Shown: piece after piece, positions 38,201 to 48,765 of the stretch | Layout: every line of letters starts with the position of its first letter | Position numbering within the stretch: position 1 is the stretch's first letter | Assembly: GCA_002104895.1 (NCBI GenBank) | Contig: MCFG01000453.1 | Span: forward strand, 1-49,975 | Reading direction: 5' to 3' | Origin: Anaeromyces robustus | Taxonomy: Eukaryota > Neocallimastigomycota > Neocallimastigomycetes > Neocallimastigales > Neocallimastigaceae | Length of the DNA stretch: 49,975 bases | Translations under genes and position numbers: made by a program | The notes under the pieces: generated by a model | What the model saw: the letters and a program-made list of their open reading frames with translations, nothing else | Database searches by the model: none | What the model was told of the DNA's origin: nothing

Positions 38201-40341
38201 GTTTTAAATAATTTAAATAAATATGAGGTTGAATAGAATGAATAAATAGATTGAGAATATGACTTAAAAAATAATTTTTACTTTCATTAGTGATATTTAG
38301 TAAATAAATTAAAAGAATGGAATTAAAAAGATTATTATCAATGCTTATGGGATTATTATTACTATCATTATTATTATTATTTTGAAAATCATCTGTAAAG
38401 CTTAATAGATTATCTCCATATATTTCTTGAATTATATTCCATTCTTTAAAATAATTTTGTAACTTTTCAAAATCTTTATTTTTTGGAAGATAGATAGGAT
38501 AAATAATATTTAATGAAAAAAAAGCATTAAATAAATTTTTGATTTTTATTAAAGAACTATCCTGTTGATATTGTTGAAGATTATGTTGTTGGTGTAATTC
38601 ATTAATATTGATATTATTACTATTATTAATATTACTAATAGTATTACTATAATAATCAAAAAAACAAATAAAATGTTTATAAAATGTATTTAAAAAAATA
38701 ATTATCCATTGTTCTTCTTCTACTCTTGAATTTAAACTAAATTGAAATGTATCATCATCACAGGAAGTTGGTAATGAATTAGTAGAAGTAGATAAAAAAA
38801 ACTTTAAATATAATGAAAAACCTTGTGTATATTTAATTTGTTTCAAAGTTAAAATATTAATTATAGTGTCGATTGGTATATATTGAAAGAAAATACAATA
38901 AATAGAATTAACTAATAACGAATCATTCATTTCAAAAAATGATGGTATATTGTTATTATTATTACCAGGATCACTAGTATAATAGCAATGATGATGATAT
39001 ATACGATGAATAAATAATGATGATGGATTTAATTTTTTCTTTTTATTAAGATGTATATCATCTTGAAAATACTCATTTTTATTTTTATTTAATATATAAA
39101 TTTCCTTTTTAATCATTTTTATAATACAAGTTGAAAATTTTTGAATAGCCATAAATAATACCAAAATACTTAAATAGGAAAATGATTTCAAATTTTCACT
39201 TTCCTCTATAGTAAATAAAGACAAAAATAATAGAAAGCAATAATAAAATAGATATAAAACAAAATAAAAATAAAAATAAAAATAAAAATAAAATATAAGA
39301 AAAATGAAAAAATAAGAAAAAGAAAAGATAAAAAAAAAGTAATTTTTTTAGTAAAAAGAAAAACATAATAAATTAATGACACTGATATTAGTATTAATAT
39401 TTTCAAGTAATAATTATTGGGAAAAAAATAGATATATTAATTTATAAAATTTTACCTTCTATATAATAAAGTATCATACATATATATATAGGATAACTTA
39501 ATATGTGGTTGTAAATTTCACTTTTAAGTTTATAAAATAAGGCAACTTCTGAAATACTACTGTTTCTTTTTCCAAAATTTAAATATTTATTATCATTAAA
39601 AGTAACTGCATTAAATAGTATAATTTCTTCGAAAAACAATTCATTTCCATTTTCAAGTTCCTCTATATCTTCTTTTCTCATATTTAAATAATATTGAAAG
39701 GAATGTATAATAAATTTTGAAAATTCAAACTCAGTAGAATTTAAAAAGGAATACAATTTTCCTTTCAACATAATTAATATATCTATACAATATATATATA
39801 TATATAATTTTAAATTTAAAATTAATAATACAAATAAAACAAATAAAATGGAGAATCAATCTTTTTTTTAGCATTTTAAAATATAAAAATTTATTATTAC
39901 AAAGAATTTCAGCATGAGATAACAAGTCATTATGAATAAGAATTTTCAAATATTCAACTTTTTCAATTTCAATATAAAAATTTAAAATATTTTTTCTTAA
40001 TAAAATAAATGATTCCAATGCATTTCCCCTATTGTCTAAATTATTATTTCCATTCTCTTTAAAGGTTTTAATTTTATCATTTAATAATTTAAAAACATTT
40101 TTTAAATCATCTTGGTTAAGTTCTTCTAAGTATACATCAACCTCCTTTTATTTATGTTTGTTATTTTAAAAAATTTAAAAAATAATATATAAAAACAATT
40201 ATATAATAAAATAAATAACTAAATTTTTTTTTTTTTTGTTCTTTTTTTTTTTAATGAATTAAAAAAAATTTAGACAGATTATATATGTATATATACTTCT
40301 CTTTTTTCAATGCATGTAATTATATGTTGTAAAACATCCAT
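32209..40341 (-). CDS. Large 1897-residue protein of uncertain family, mostly helical, 16 exons
   Basis: Exons (minus): 40341-40297, 40144-39832, 39782-39456, 39205-37616, 37353-36479, 36249-35830, 35625-35453, 35296-35040, 34903-34672, 34566-34515, 34392-34250, 34128-33968, 33790-33052, 32860-32755, 32583-32422, 32307-32209. They total 5694 nt with phase kept throughout and good GTAAGT-like donors. It starts MDVLQHIITCIEKRE and ends RLKEIVKNLDKLIN. No signal peptide or catalytic motif is seen. It has long amphipathic, Leu/Ile-rich segments typical of HEAT/ARM-like scaffolds, broken by low-complexity Asn, Asp and Lys/Glu stretches (in exons 4, 5 and 13). Size and overall layout would suit a Mus7/MMS22-type replication-repair scaffold, but that is a weak guess. 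The exon 2 end may lie at 39841 instead. Confidence 0.72.
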
Positions 40342-41069
<728 letters not shown>

Positions 41070-41360
41070 GTAGTAATAAAATCATTCAATATAATTTGAT
41101 GATTTTTTGTCATTTTATCAGTGTAATAGTTTACTTCATTTATATCATCTAATAAATCTTTAAATAATTATTATACATAATTACATAATAATCAAATATA
41201 TAATTAATATTAATTGATACATATTCAATAGCTCTTTCCACTGTATGTAAATTAAAAAAAAAAAATTATCTTCACATAATGAACTTAATTTAAGTTCTAC
41301 ACTTATATTTAAATTATTATTTCTAAAAAAAAAAGTAATCTGGTAAAGTTATGAAATCAC
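41070..41360 (-). pseudogene. Relic of a multi-exon gene, unknown family
   Basis: On the minus strand several short coding-like patches lie between plausible splice sites. They are FGDFITLPDY (near 41355), NNNLNISVELKLSSLCEDN (near 41320-41265), VERAIEY (near 41240) and LLDDINEVNYYTDKMTKNHQ followed by IILNDFITT and a stop (near 41160-41072). Codon pattern and composition differ from the pure AT noise around. No start codon or continuous model can be made from 41497 down, so it is probably a decayed host gene fragment, or the end of one I cannot assemble. Confidence 0.3.
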
Positions 41361-41496
41361 CAAATAAAAAATAATATAATAATATAGTATAGTATAATAT
41401 ATATTGTAATATTATTTCATTTTTAATATTTTGATTATTATATATTTGTTATATAACTGTTATTTGAATAATTATATAAATTGTCTCCTTACATTT

Positions 41497-42435
41497 TTAG
41501 ACTTCCCACTTTTCAAGAAAGTCTAATATTCTTTTAATACTATCTTGTCTTGCTTCTTCACATTCTTTAGGATATTTTTTCTCGGCAGGAATCATATGTT
41601 TTATGACCCATTTTTTTAAACCAGTTATTTCGTCTGTTCCGTCGGCAAGTATATGACTTGCTTTTTCATAAATATGAAATTCTACTCGATACGGATAATT
41701 AGCTTCTTTAAGTAACTTATACATTCTCTCTACAGCTACATCCGATGGCCATTCATCATCATCTTTGACACCTAGAAGAAGAATATCAGCATGTATATTT
41801 TCAATTTTTATCCTTGATTCTTCTGTAACCGAATTTTGATCATAAATATACCGACAAACTCTTTTTAATCCGTATTTTTTGTCACGCATAGCACGAAAAA
41901 TAATCTTAAGGGTTCCTAAATCAACTATATCAAATGGAGAATATGGTATATCATTTCCATGCCATGTATAAACTGATTTTCTAAGACGTTTAAAATTTCC
42001 TGTAACACCTTCCATAACATAATCATACGGAACAACAGGAATAATACAAGAAATATCTGGAATAAGTGATGCTGAAATAAGTGTATAACTAGCACCTGTT
42101 GATATACCTGTCATAGCAATACCTTTAATTCCTTTCTCATTTTTGAGCCAAATAACTGCTTTCTCTACATAATCAATTGGAATAGAAACAACATCTTTTG
42201 ACATACCTTTCCATAAATAAAATCCAAGAACTAGAACATTATAACCTTCATTACGTAAATATCTGCTCGTTAAAACACTAATTTTTTCGTCACAAGAAGC
42301 ACCACCTACTACAATTATTGCTTTCTCTGGTGATTTAGTTCCAGGAAAATATATACCATTGAATCCATTTTTTTCTATTGAATATTTCTCTTGGTGTATG
42401 TCTTCATTGTTGTTATTAGCATTAGGATTTATCAT
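41497..42435 (-). CDS. Alpha/beta hydrolase, BAAT / acyl-CoA thioester hydrolase C-terminal type
   Basis: Intronless, 312 residues. After an Asn-rich start comes AIIVVGGASCDEK, where an oxyanion strand is expected. The nucleophile elbow GISTGASYTL (G-x-S-x-G, Ser near 111) follows, with the acid strand LLLGVKDDDEWPSDVAVERM and catalytic His in KASHILADG. The layout fits the BAAT_C / dienelactone hydrolase-like group, which cleaves thioester or ester bonds; the substrate is unknown. No signal peptide, so probably cytosolic. Lack of introns and less AT-rich codon use than its neighbours suggest acquisition from gut bacteria, where such proteins are common; this is inference. A TTTTA repeat lies about 25 bp upstream of the ATG. 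Confidence 0.82.
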   Translation of the reverse strand: MINPNANNNNEDIHQEKYSIEKNGFNGIYFPGTKSPEKAIIVVGGASCDEKISVLTSRYLRNEGYNVLVLGFYLWKGMSKDVVSIPIDYVEKAVIWLKNEKGIKGIAMTGISTGASYTLISASLIPDISCIIPVVPYDYVMEGVTGNFKRLRKSVYTWHGNDIPYSPFDIVDLGTLKIIFRAMRDKKYGLKRVCRYIYDQNSVTEESRIKIENIHADILLLGVKDDDEWPSDVAVERMYKLLKEANYPYRVEFHIYEKASHILADGTDEITGLKKWVIKHMIPAEKKYPKECEEARQDSIKRILDFLEKWEV

Positions 42436-42457
42436 TTTATTTATTTATTTATTATAT

Positions 42458-42528
42458 TTATTTTATTTTATTTTATTTTATTTTATTTTATTTTATTTTA
42501 TTTTATTTTATTTTATTTTATTTTATTT
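42458..42528. repeat. (TTTTA)n microsatellite in the hydrolase upstream region
   Basis: About 14 units of ATTTT. On the hydrolase strand it reads (TAAAA)n and ends about 25 bp before the ATG, so it lies in the 5' untranslated region or core promoter. Confidence 0.9.
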
Positions 42529-42838
42529 GTTTTGTTGTTGTTGTTTTATTATTTTATGATTACTATTATTATTATTATTCTTTTATTATTATTATTATTT
42601 TATTATATTATATTATATATTATAATTGTTTTATTATTATTGTTAATAATTTATTTAATAGATACTTATAAATATTAGATTATATTTTAATTATATATAA
42701 CAATAATTAGAGGTCCAAACTCATAATAAAAATCGAAATTTAAAAAAAAATTTATCTTTGAAATTTAAAATTCAAAAAAAAAAAAAAAAAAAGTTAACAT
42801 TCTTAAAAATCTTATTATAGATATTAATCATAAATAAA

Positions 42839-42875
<37 letters not shown>

Positions 42876-43685
42876 TAATATAATATAAGATGACGATTAA
42901 AGCATCAAATTTGTACTAGTCAGTCATTCCGAACTTTCAGATTATAAGACAAATAAACAAATAAGAAATATTATTTACATTCTATTTTTATTTTTATATA
43001 TTATTATTTAAATCTTAATTATTATTATTTTATTTGTGTAACACAATTAAAAATATATTCTTTAAAAAATTTTATAACTACAATAATGAAATTATTATTG
43101 TTATATTTTTAAAGAACTTTCGTTAATGCTAAAAATAAATATTTAATAATAAATATTTAATATAGAAAAAAATTTTTATTTAATTTATTATAAATAATAA
43201 AACTATATAATTATTATATTTATAATATATTTATATTTTTTTCAATATCCACAAATAAATATAACCTCTTTAACATTATTTAATAACATAATAAAATAAA
43301 TGCAGTAATATTATAATAACTACAACAGTAGCATAATAATAATCACCATTACAATTGTCATTATTATAACATTTTCATATCTATATGTATTATTAAGTAG
43401 ATTATATATTATATAGATTAACAATATAATAATTCATTATTTCTATTTCATATTGTTTGTAAAATGAGTAATAGGAAATAATTGAATTATTTGAAATAAA
43501 AATAATAAATAAGTAATAATAAAAAACTACATAAATAATAATAAAAATTATAAAGAATATTTATTTTTATTTTATTAATTTATATACAATTTATAAAGAA
43601 TAATTTTTTAAAAGTTTTTTTTTTTCATTTTATTTATGATTTATTAATTATTATTTTTTTATTTATCATTATTATTATTTATTAT

Positions 43686-44050
<365 letters not shown>

Positions 44051-44059
44051 TACTATAAA

Positions 44060-44235
44060 ATATGTAACAAAATTCTTAAAATATTTATACCTAAATTTGG
44101 TAAACCTTACGGTAATCTTAATTTAATATATTTTATATTAATAAATAATATTTTAGAGAATTTTATAAATGATGAATCATATAAAATACAAAAGAAATAC
44201 CAAGAATATAAAAATATTTGTTCAATATCAGAATT
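44060..44235 (+). pseudogene. Exon-like patch, unknown family
   Basis: Directly after the TTA array a frame reads CNKILKIFIPKFGKPYGNLN and, further on, NFINDESYKIQKKYQEYKNI. Its amino-acid mix is normal, unlike the low-complexity frames around. No start, no partner exon and no recognised family; it may be a gene relic. Confidence 0.2.
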
Positions 44236-44317
44236 TTTTTTTTTATTTTATATTATTATATTAATTATATTTTATTTTTTTTTATTTTATTATTTTATTA
44301 TTATATGTATTATTTGA

Positions 44318-44830
44318 TCTCTCTCTTCTTTAATTAATATGATTTTATGATAACAATATGTATTATGAGTCATAAGCTTAATTATAATTTTAATTAATAT
44401 CATGATAAATTACTTATTTTGTATTATTATTTTATTATTTTATTATTATTTTTGATATCATTTTTATTATTATTACTTTTCCTAATTATAAAATCTTTTT
44501 TGACTTTTTTAATATGAATTATGTTCTAAAAACTTGACTCATATTAATATGCTTAATATCTTTGCTACTATTTTATTATCATTTATTCATAATTAGAAAT
44601 ATCTTTCTTGGCTTTTATGATAAAAATAAAAATATAAAAGTTTTATTTTTAAAAAAATACGAAAAGTTTTAGTTTAAAAAAATACAAATTGAGTCATATT
44701 AATATGCTTTCTCTCACTAATTAATATGATATAATGATAATAATATGTGTTGTGACTCATAATTTTAATTAATAACATGATATTAATAAAATTTTTATCA
44801 TGATAAATAACTTTATATGAATATATTAAA
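44318..44830. repeat. Diverged duplication with four TGASTCA sites
   Basis: Blocks beginning TCTCTC...TTAATTAATATGAT and containing ATGATAANAATATGT then TGASTCATAA occur at about 44318-44420 and 44709-44800. A second pair, TTGASTCATATTAATATGCT, occurs at about 44534 and 44689. The TGASTCA core, the known binding site of Gcn4/AP-1-type bZIP factors, lies at 44366, 44535, 44690 and 44753. Confidence 0.6.
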
Positions 44831-45588
44831 TTATTTGATTTACTACTTTATATTTTAAAGTTATGAATCATATTTTTTAATAAAAAAAATTTTAGTAAAT
44901 GGAAAATTTACATTTTTTTTATCCAATAAAAATTTTTGTTTAATAACTATTATTCAAAAAAATTAATTACAAAAAAACTATTCTCATTTAATAACAAAAA
45001 ATATATATATTATACAAAAAAAATAAAAATAATTAAGATTATATATATAATAAATACTTTTTTTAATTAAGATATACGCTAATATACTTATACCTTATTT
45101 AAAAAAAGTTTAATATATTTTTATATATAATTATATTATTTGTCAATTCATAGTTCATTATTTATCTTTAATTATTAAATTCATAGTTGTTTTATATATT
45201 AGTCTTCAATTACTTATTAAATAAAATCTATATATATTATATTAATACCATAAATATAATAAATCAATTAACTATTCTTTCACAATAATTTTTTCATTGC
45301 TTCTCCACAAGAAAATATATTATAATTTTAATTTATATATTGAACTATTGAACATAAAATACCAAAAATATATATATAAAAAAAGGATATATATATTATA
45401 CAATTATAAATATTGTAATTAAATCTTTGTATTACTTTGTTAAATTAATATCTTTTTATCTTTCCAAAAATAGATAAATTTTTGGTTTACATATTAATTA
45501 TATTTTTTTTCAAAAAATGGTAAGAAAAAAATTTTTATTAAATTAATTTTAAATTGAACTTAAATGAAATGTAATAATAATTTTTTAT

Positions 45589-45623
<35 letters not shown>

Positions 45624-46088
45624 CAAAAATTTTATTAATTTTACTTCTGTTTGATATTTAAAAAATGTACAATAAATCTTAATATTTAAAAAAAAAAAAA
45701 AAAAACAATAACAATTTTATATGTATAATATATAATTAATTAATATTCAAAAAAAAAAAAAAGTAATAACAATTTTTAACAATATAAAAAAGTTTTTTAT
45801 ACCTTATGATTATAATTAAATTTAAAATAAAGAATATTAATTATTGAATTATATATTATATGTAATATATATATAATAACAATGTAAATAATAATATATT
45901 TAATTTTAATCTTATTTTTTCAATTTTTTATAAATACTGAGCTTTTTTTTCAACATTTTTTTTAAAATCAAATAAAGTATTGTAAATAAATTTATAAATA
46001 GTTTTTTTTTTTTTCTTTTTGTAATATTTATTTAATTTAAAATAACTTATTAAAAAAAAAACAAATAATAATAATACAAATAAATAAA

Positions 46089-47066
46089 ATGAAATCATTA
46101 TCTGTTTTACCAATAGTTGCCGCTATTTTAGCTACAAAAGTTTCTGCTGATTGTTTTTCAGAGAGACTTGGCTATCCATGTTGTGTATATACTACTAAAG
46201 TTGAATACGTTGATGCCGATGGTGACTGGGGTGTTGAAAACGGTAATTGGTGTGGAATGCCAGACGTAGAAGAACCACCATCTTATGAACCTGAACCATG
46301 GCAACAAACTGGAGGCTTCGATATGGGAGGTTTCGATATGGGTCAATGGGGAGGTCAAGGTGGTTTTGACATGGGCCAATGGGGCGGCCAAGGTGGCTTC
46401 GACATGGGTCAATGGGGCGGCCAAGGTGGCTTCGACATGGGTCAATGGGGCGGCCAAGGCGGTTTCGACATGGGAGGTCAAGGTGGCTTCGACATGGGTC
46501 AATGGGGCGGCCAAGGTGGCTTCGATATGGGCCAAGGTGGTTTCGACATGGGTCAATGGGGCGGCCAAGGTGGCTTCGATATGGGCCAAGGTGGTTTCGA
46601 CATGGGTCAATGGGGCGGCCAAGGCGGTTTCGACATGGGAGGTCAAGGTGGCTTCGACATGGGTCAATGGGGCGGCCAAGGTGGCTTCGATATGGGCCAA
46701 GGTGGTTTCGACATGGGTCAATGGGGCGGCCAAGGCGGTTTCGACATGGGAGGTCAAGGTGGCTTCGACATGGGTCAATGGGGCGGCCAAGGTGGCTTCG
46801 ATATGGGCCAAGGTGGTTTCGACATGGGTCAATGGGGCGGCCAAGGTGGCTTTGATATGGGAGGCCAAGGTGGTTTCGATATGGGCCAATGGGGAGGTCA
46901 AGGAGGCTTCGACATGGGTCAATGGGGAGGCCAAGGTGGCTTCGATATGGGTCAATGGGGAGGCCAAGGTGGCTTCGATATGGGAGGTTTCGGTGGATTT
47001 AATAATTATGGTGATGTTGAAAAGAAAGAAGATGATAAGAAAGAAGAAGACAAAAAAGAAGAATAA
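46089..47066 (+). CDS. Secreted dockerin protein with GGFDMG-type repeats
   Basis: Single exon, 325 residues. A signal peptide ([20 protein letters not shown]) leads straight into a fungal dockerin, [11 protein letters not shown]...[16 protein letters not shown] (about 22-57). This is the Cys-rich module that attaches proteins to anaerobic-fungal cellulosomes. After an acidic/Pro linker comes a domain of about 24 GGFDM units in three forms: [18 protein letters not shown] and GGFDMGGQ. The last two alternate with the first in a higher-order 37-residue unit. The C terminus is a charged Lys/Glu/Asp tail ([15 protein letters not shown]). No catalytic domain is present. I infer a structural, adhesive or spacer part of the cellulosome. 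The gene is far richer in G+C than its surroundings, and the repeat leaves other frames open too. Confidence 0.9.
   Translation: MKSLSVLPIVAAILATKVSADCFSERLGYPCCVYTTKVEYVDADGDWGVENGNWCGMPDVEEPPSYEPEPWQQTGGFDMGGFDMGQWGGQGGFDMGQWGGQGGFDMGQWGGQGGFDMGQWGGQGGFDMGGQGGFDMGQWGGQGGFDMGQGGFDMGQWGGQGGFDMGQGGFDMGQWGGQGGFDMGGQGGFDMGQWGGQGGFDMGQGGFDMGQWGGQGGFDMGGQGGFDMGQWGGQGGFDMGQGGFDMGQWGGQGGFDMGGQGGFDMGQWGGQGGFDMGQWGGQGGFDMGQWGGQGGFDMGGFGGFNNYGDVEKKEDDKKEEDKKEE
46307..46990 (+). repeat. Coding tandem repeat array of the dockerin protein
   Basis: Repeats of 33, 21 and 24 bp, almost identical in sequence and arranged in a 111-bp higher-order unit (11+7+11+8 residues) present about three times in the middle. 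The uniformity points to recent unequal exchange or gene conversion. Confidence 0.88.
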
Positions 47067-48159
47067 ACATCTTTTTTTTTTTAAGTCTTACCGAAAAACT
47101 GAAAATTGAAACAACTTGAAAGGTTTTCCATTTTAAGTCGATTAATTATTTTAATTAAGTATTGATTTAAAAAAACAAAAAAAAGAAAACTCTTTTGATT
47201 AATATTGATTATTAATCTTAAAATAGAATTATTTAATATATTTATCAAATAATTGATAATATATAAAAAATAATCTAACATCAAAAAAAACTATATATAT
47301 TGAGCAAAATAAATAATTTTTACTTTTCAAAATAATATAAAAATTTATAATATTTAATTTTTTTTATTTATATTATTTTTGAATTGTTAATAATTATTAA
47401 AAATTATTAAATTTTTGACTTTTTTTTTTTCATTTAAAAAAAAAAGAACAAAACTTATTTACAATACGAATTTATTACAATACTTTATAAATAAATAAAA
47501 AAAAATAAGAAAGAAAAAAAAAATGAAGAAAATAAAAACTAGCAAAAATAAATTAGTTAGTTAGTTAAATATTGAGAGAAAAAAAAACTTTATATTTAAT
47601 ACTTGATGTATATATATATTAAAACGAAAAAAAAATAAAATAAACGAGTTAACTCACTCACATAAATTTAAAAAAAAAAAAAAAAAAAAATTAAAACATT
47701 GTTTCCTTTTATTATAATTTTTTGTGTTAAATTTTTTGTCTATTAAATTAATTTGTCTTGTCGAATATTTTAATTTTTTGATTGAATTGAATTAATTATT
47801 AGTTAAAAATTAAATTTTATTAAAATCTGTTTATTATTCTTTTTATAATTGTGTTCCTATATATAATTGATAAAAAATTAAGATATTTGTTAACATTTAT
47901 TCTTAAATTTAATTCTATACTTTTTTATTATATGTACTTTTTTTTTTTCAGTTAATGTATATATAATTGTTTTTCTTTTTTTTTTTTTCATTTATAAACT
48001 TTAATTTTACAACAATAATTAAATTATATTCAGTTCAAGAATACTTTAATTTTTCCAATTAATTCAATTATAAAAATTAAATTATTCTTGAATCTGTCCA
48101 CTTTTTTTTTTTTCTTTCTTTCTTCAACACTTATATTAAATACAAATTACTTTAAAAAA
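47067..48159. other. Intergenic region, nothing recognised
   Basis: 3' side of the dockerin gene, with a T run just after the stop. The rest is AT-rich with homopolymer runs and no exon-like patch. Confidence 0.55.
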
Positions 48160-48765
48160 TAACCTCTTCTGAGGACCTGTACTTCCATTCATTTGGAATG
48201 CTCAGAAGAGGGTAAATGCCTGTCGATACATGGCGACGTTAAGGGCATTTTATGAAGTCTCCTCAATAATTGTTCTTTTTTCTAATAATATGTATAAGTT
48301 GGATATGCAGGAAATGAGTTATTTGTATTTTCTTTTAAATTTACCTTTCATGTATTTCTGTATATTATCACTGTATGAATCCATTGTAATTGCTTTAATT
48401 ATTGTATGAGCTTGATTCACTCAAAAGCATGTGCTTATACTTTATTAGAATTTAGAATAGTTATTTTTGAGTTCTTCACCTTTAACTTTTTTTTTAATTT
48501 TCATGAATTTAAGAATTTACAAGATTTCAAATATATTTACATTCGCAAAAAGAGATTTTTATAACAACTATCAATATTCTACAAGTGTTTTTATAATAGA
48601 GTAAAGAAGATAAACAATTGATAAATTTAAACAAAAGAAAAAAAAAAAAAAAGAAAAAATTTACATTCAGTTATTACTAGTCTACATTTTTAACTCGATT
48701 TTTTTAGTTTAGTACTTTCATTTTACTTTTTTTATTTTTTTCATCAATATTAAATATAGATCATA
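48160..48765 (+). other. 5' leader of the LINE with two hairpins
   Basis: Hairpin 1 has perfect 11-bp arms CCTCTTCTGAG (48163-48173) and CTCAGAAGAGG (48201-48211) with an inner TTCCA/TGGAA stem. Hairpin 2 pairs AAATGCC (48214-48220) with GGCATTT (48244-48250) around an inner GTCG/CGAC stem. The block is markedly G+C-rich for this DNA and probably marks the 5' end of the element. The following 500 bp to the ATG is AT-rich with no other frame. Confidence 0.55.

Noticed and set aside
46158-47109. Long overlapping frames on both strands across the dockerin gene
   Set aside because: Shadow frames kept open by the Gly-rich repeat. Only the frame with signal peptide, dockerin and tail makes sense.
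48168-48180. Hammerhead ribozyme core (CTGAGGA matches CUGANGA)
   Set aside because: The bases lie inside the simple 11-bp hairpin, and no GAAA box or matching stem II follows in the required place.
48160-48260. HDV-like ribozyme at the LINE 5' end
   Set aside because: A P1 and P3 could be drawn, but no P2 partner follows a P4 stem, so the double pseudoknot cannot form.
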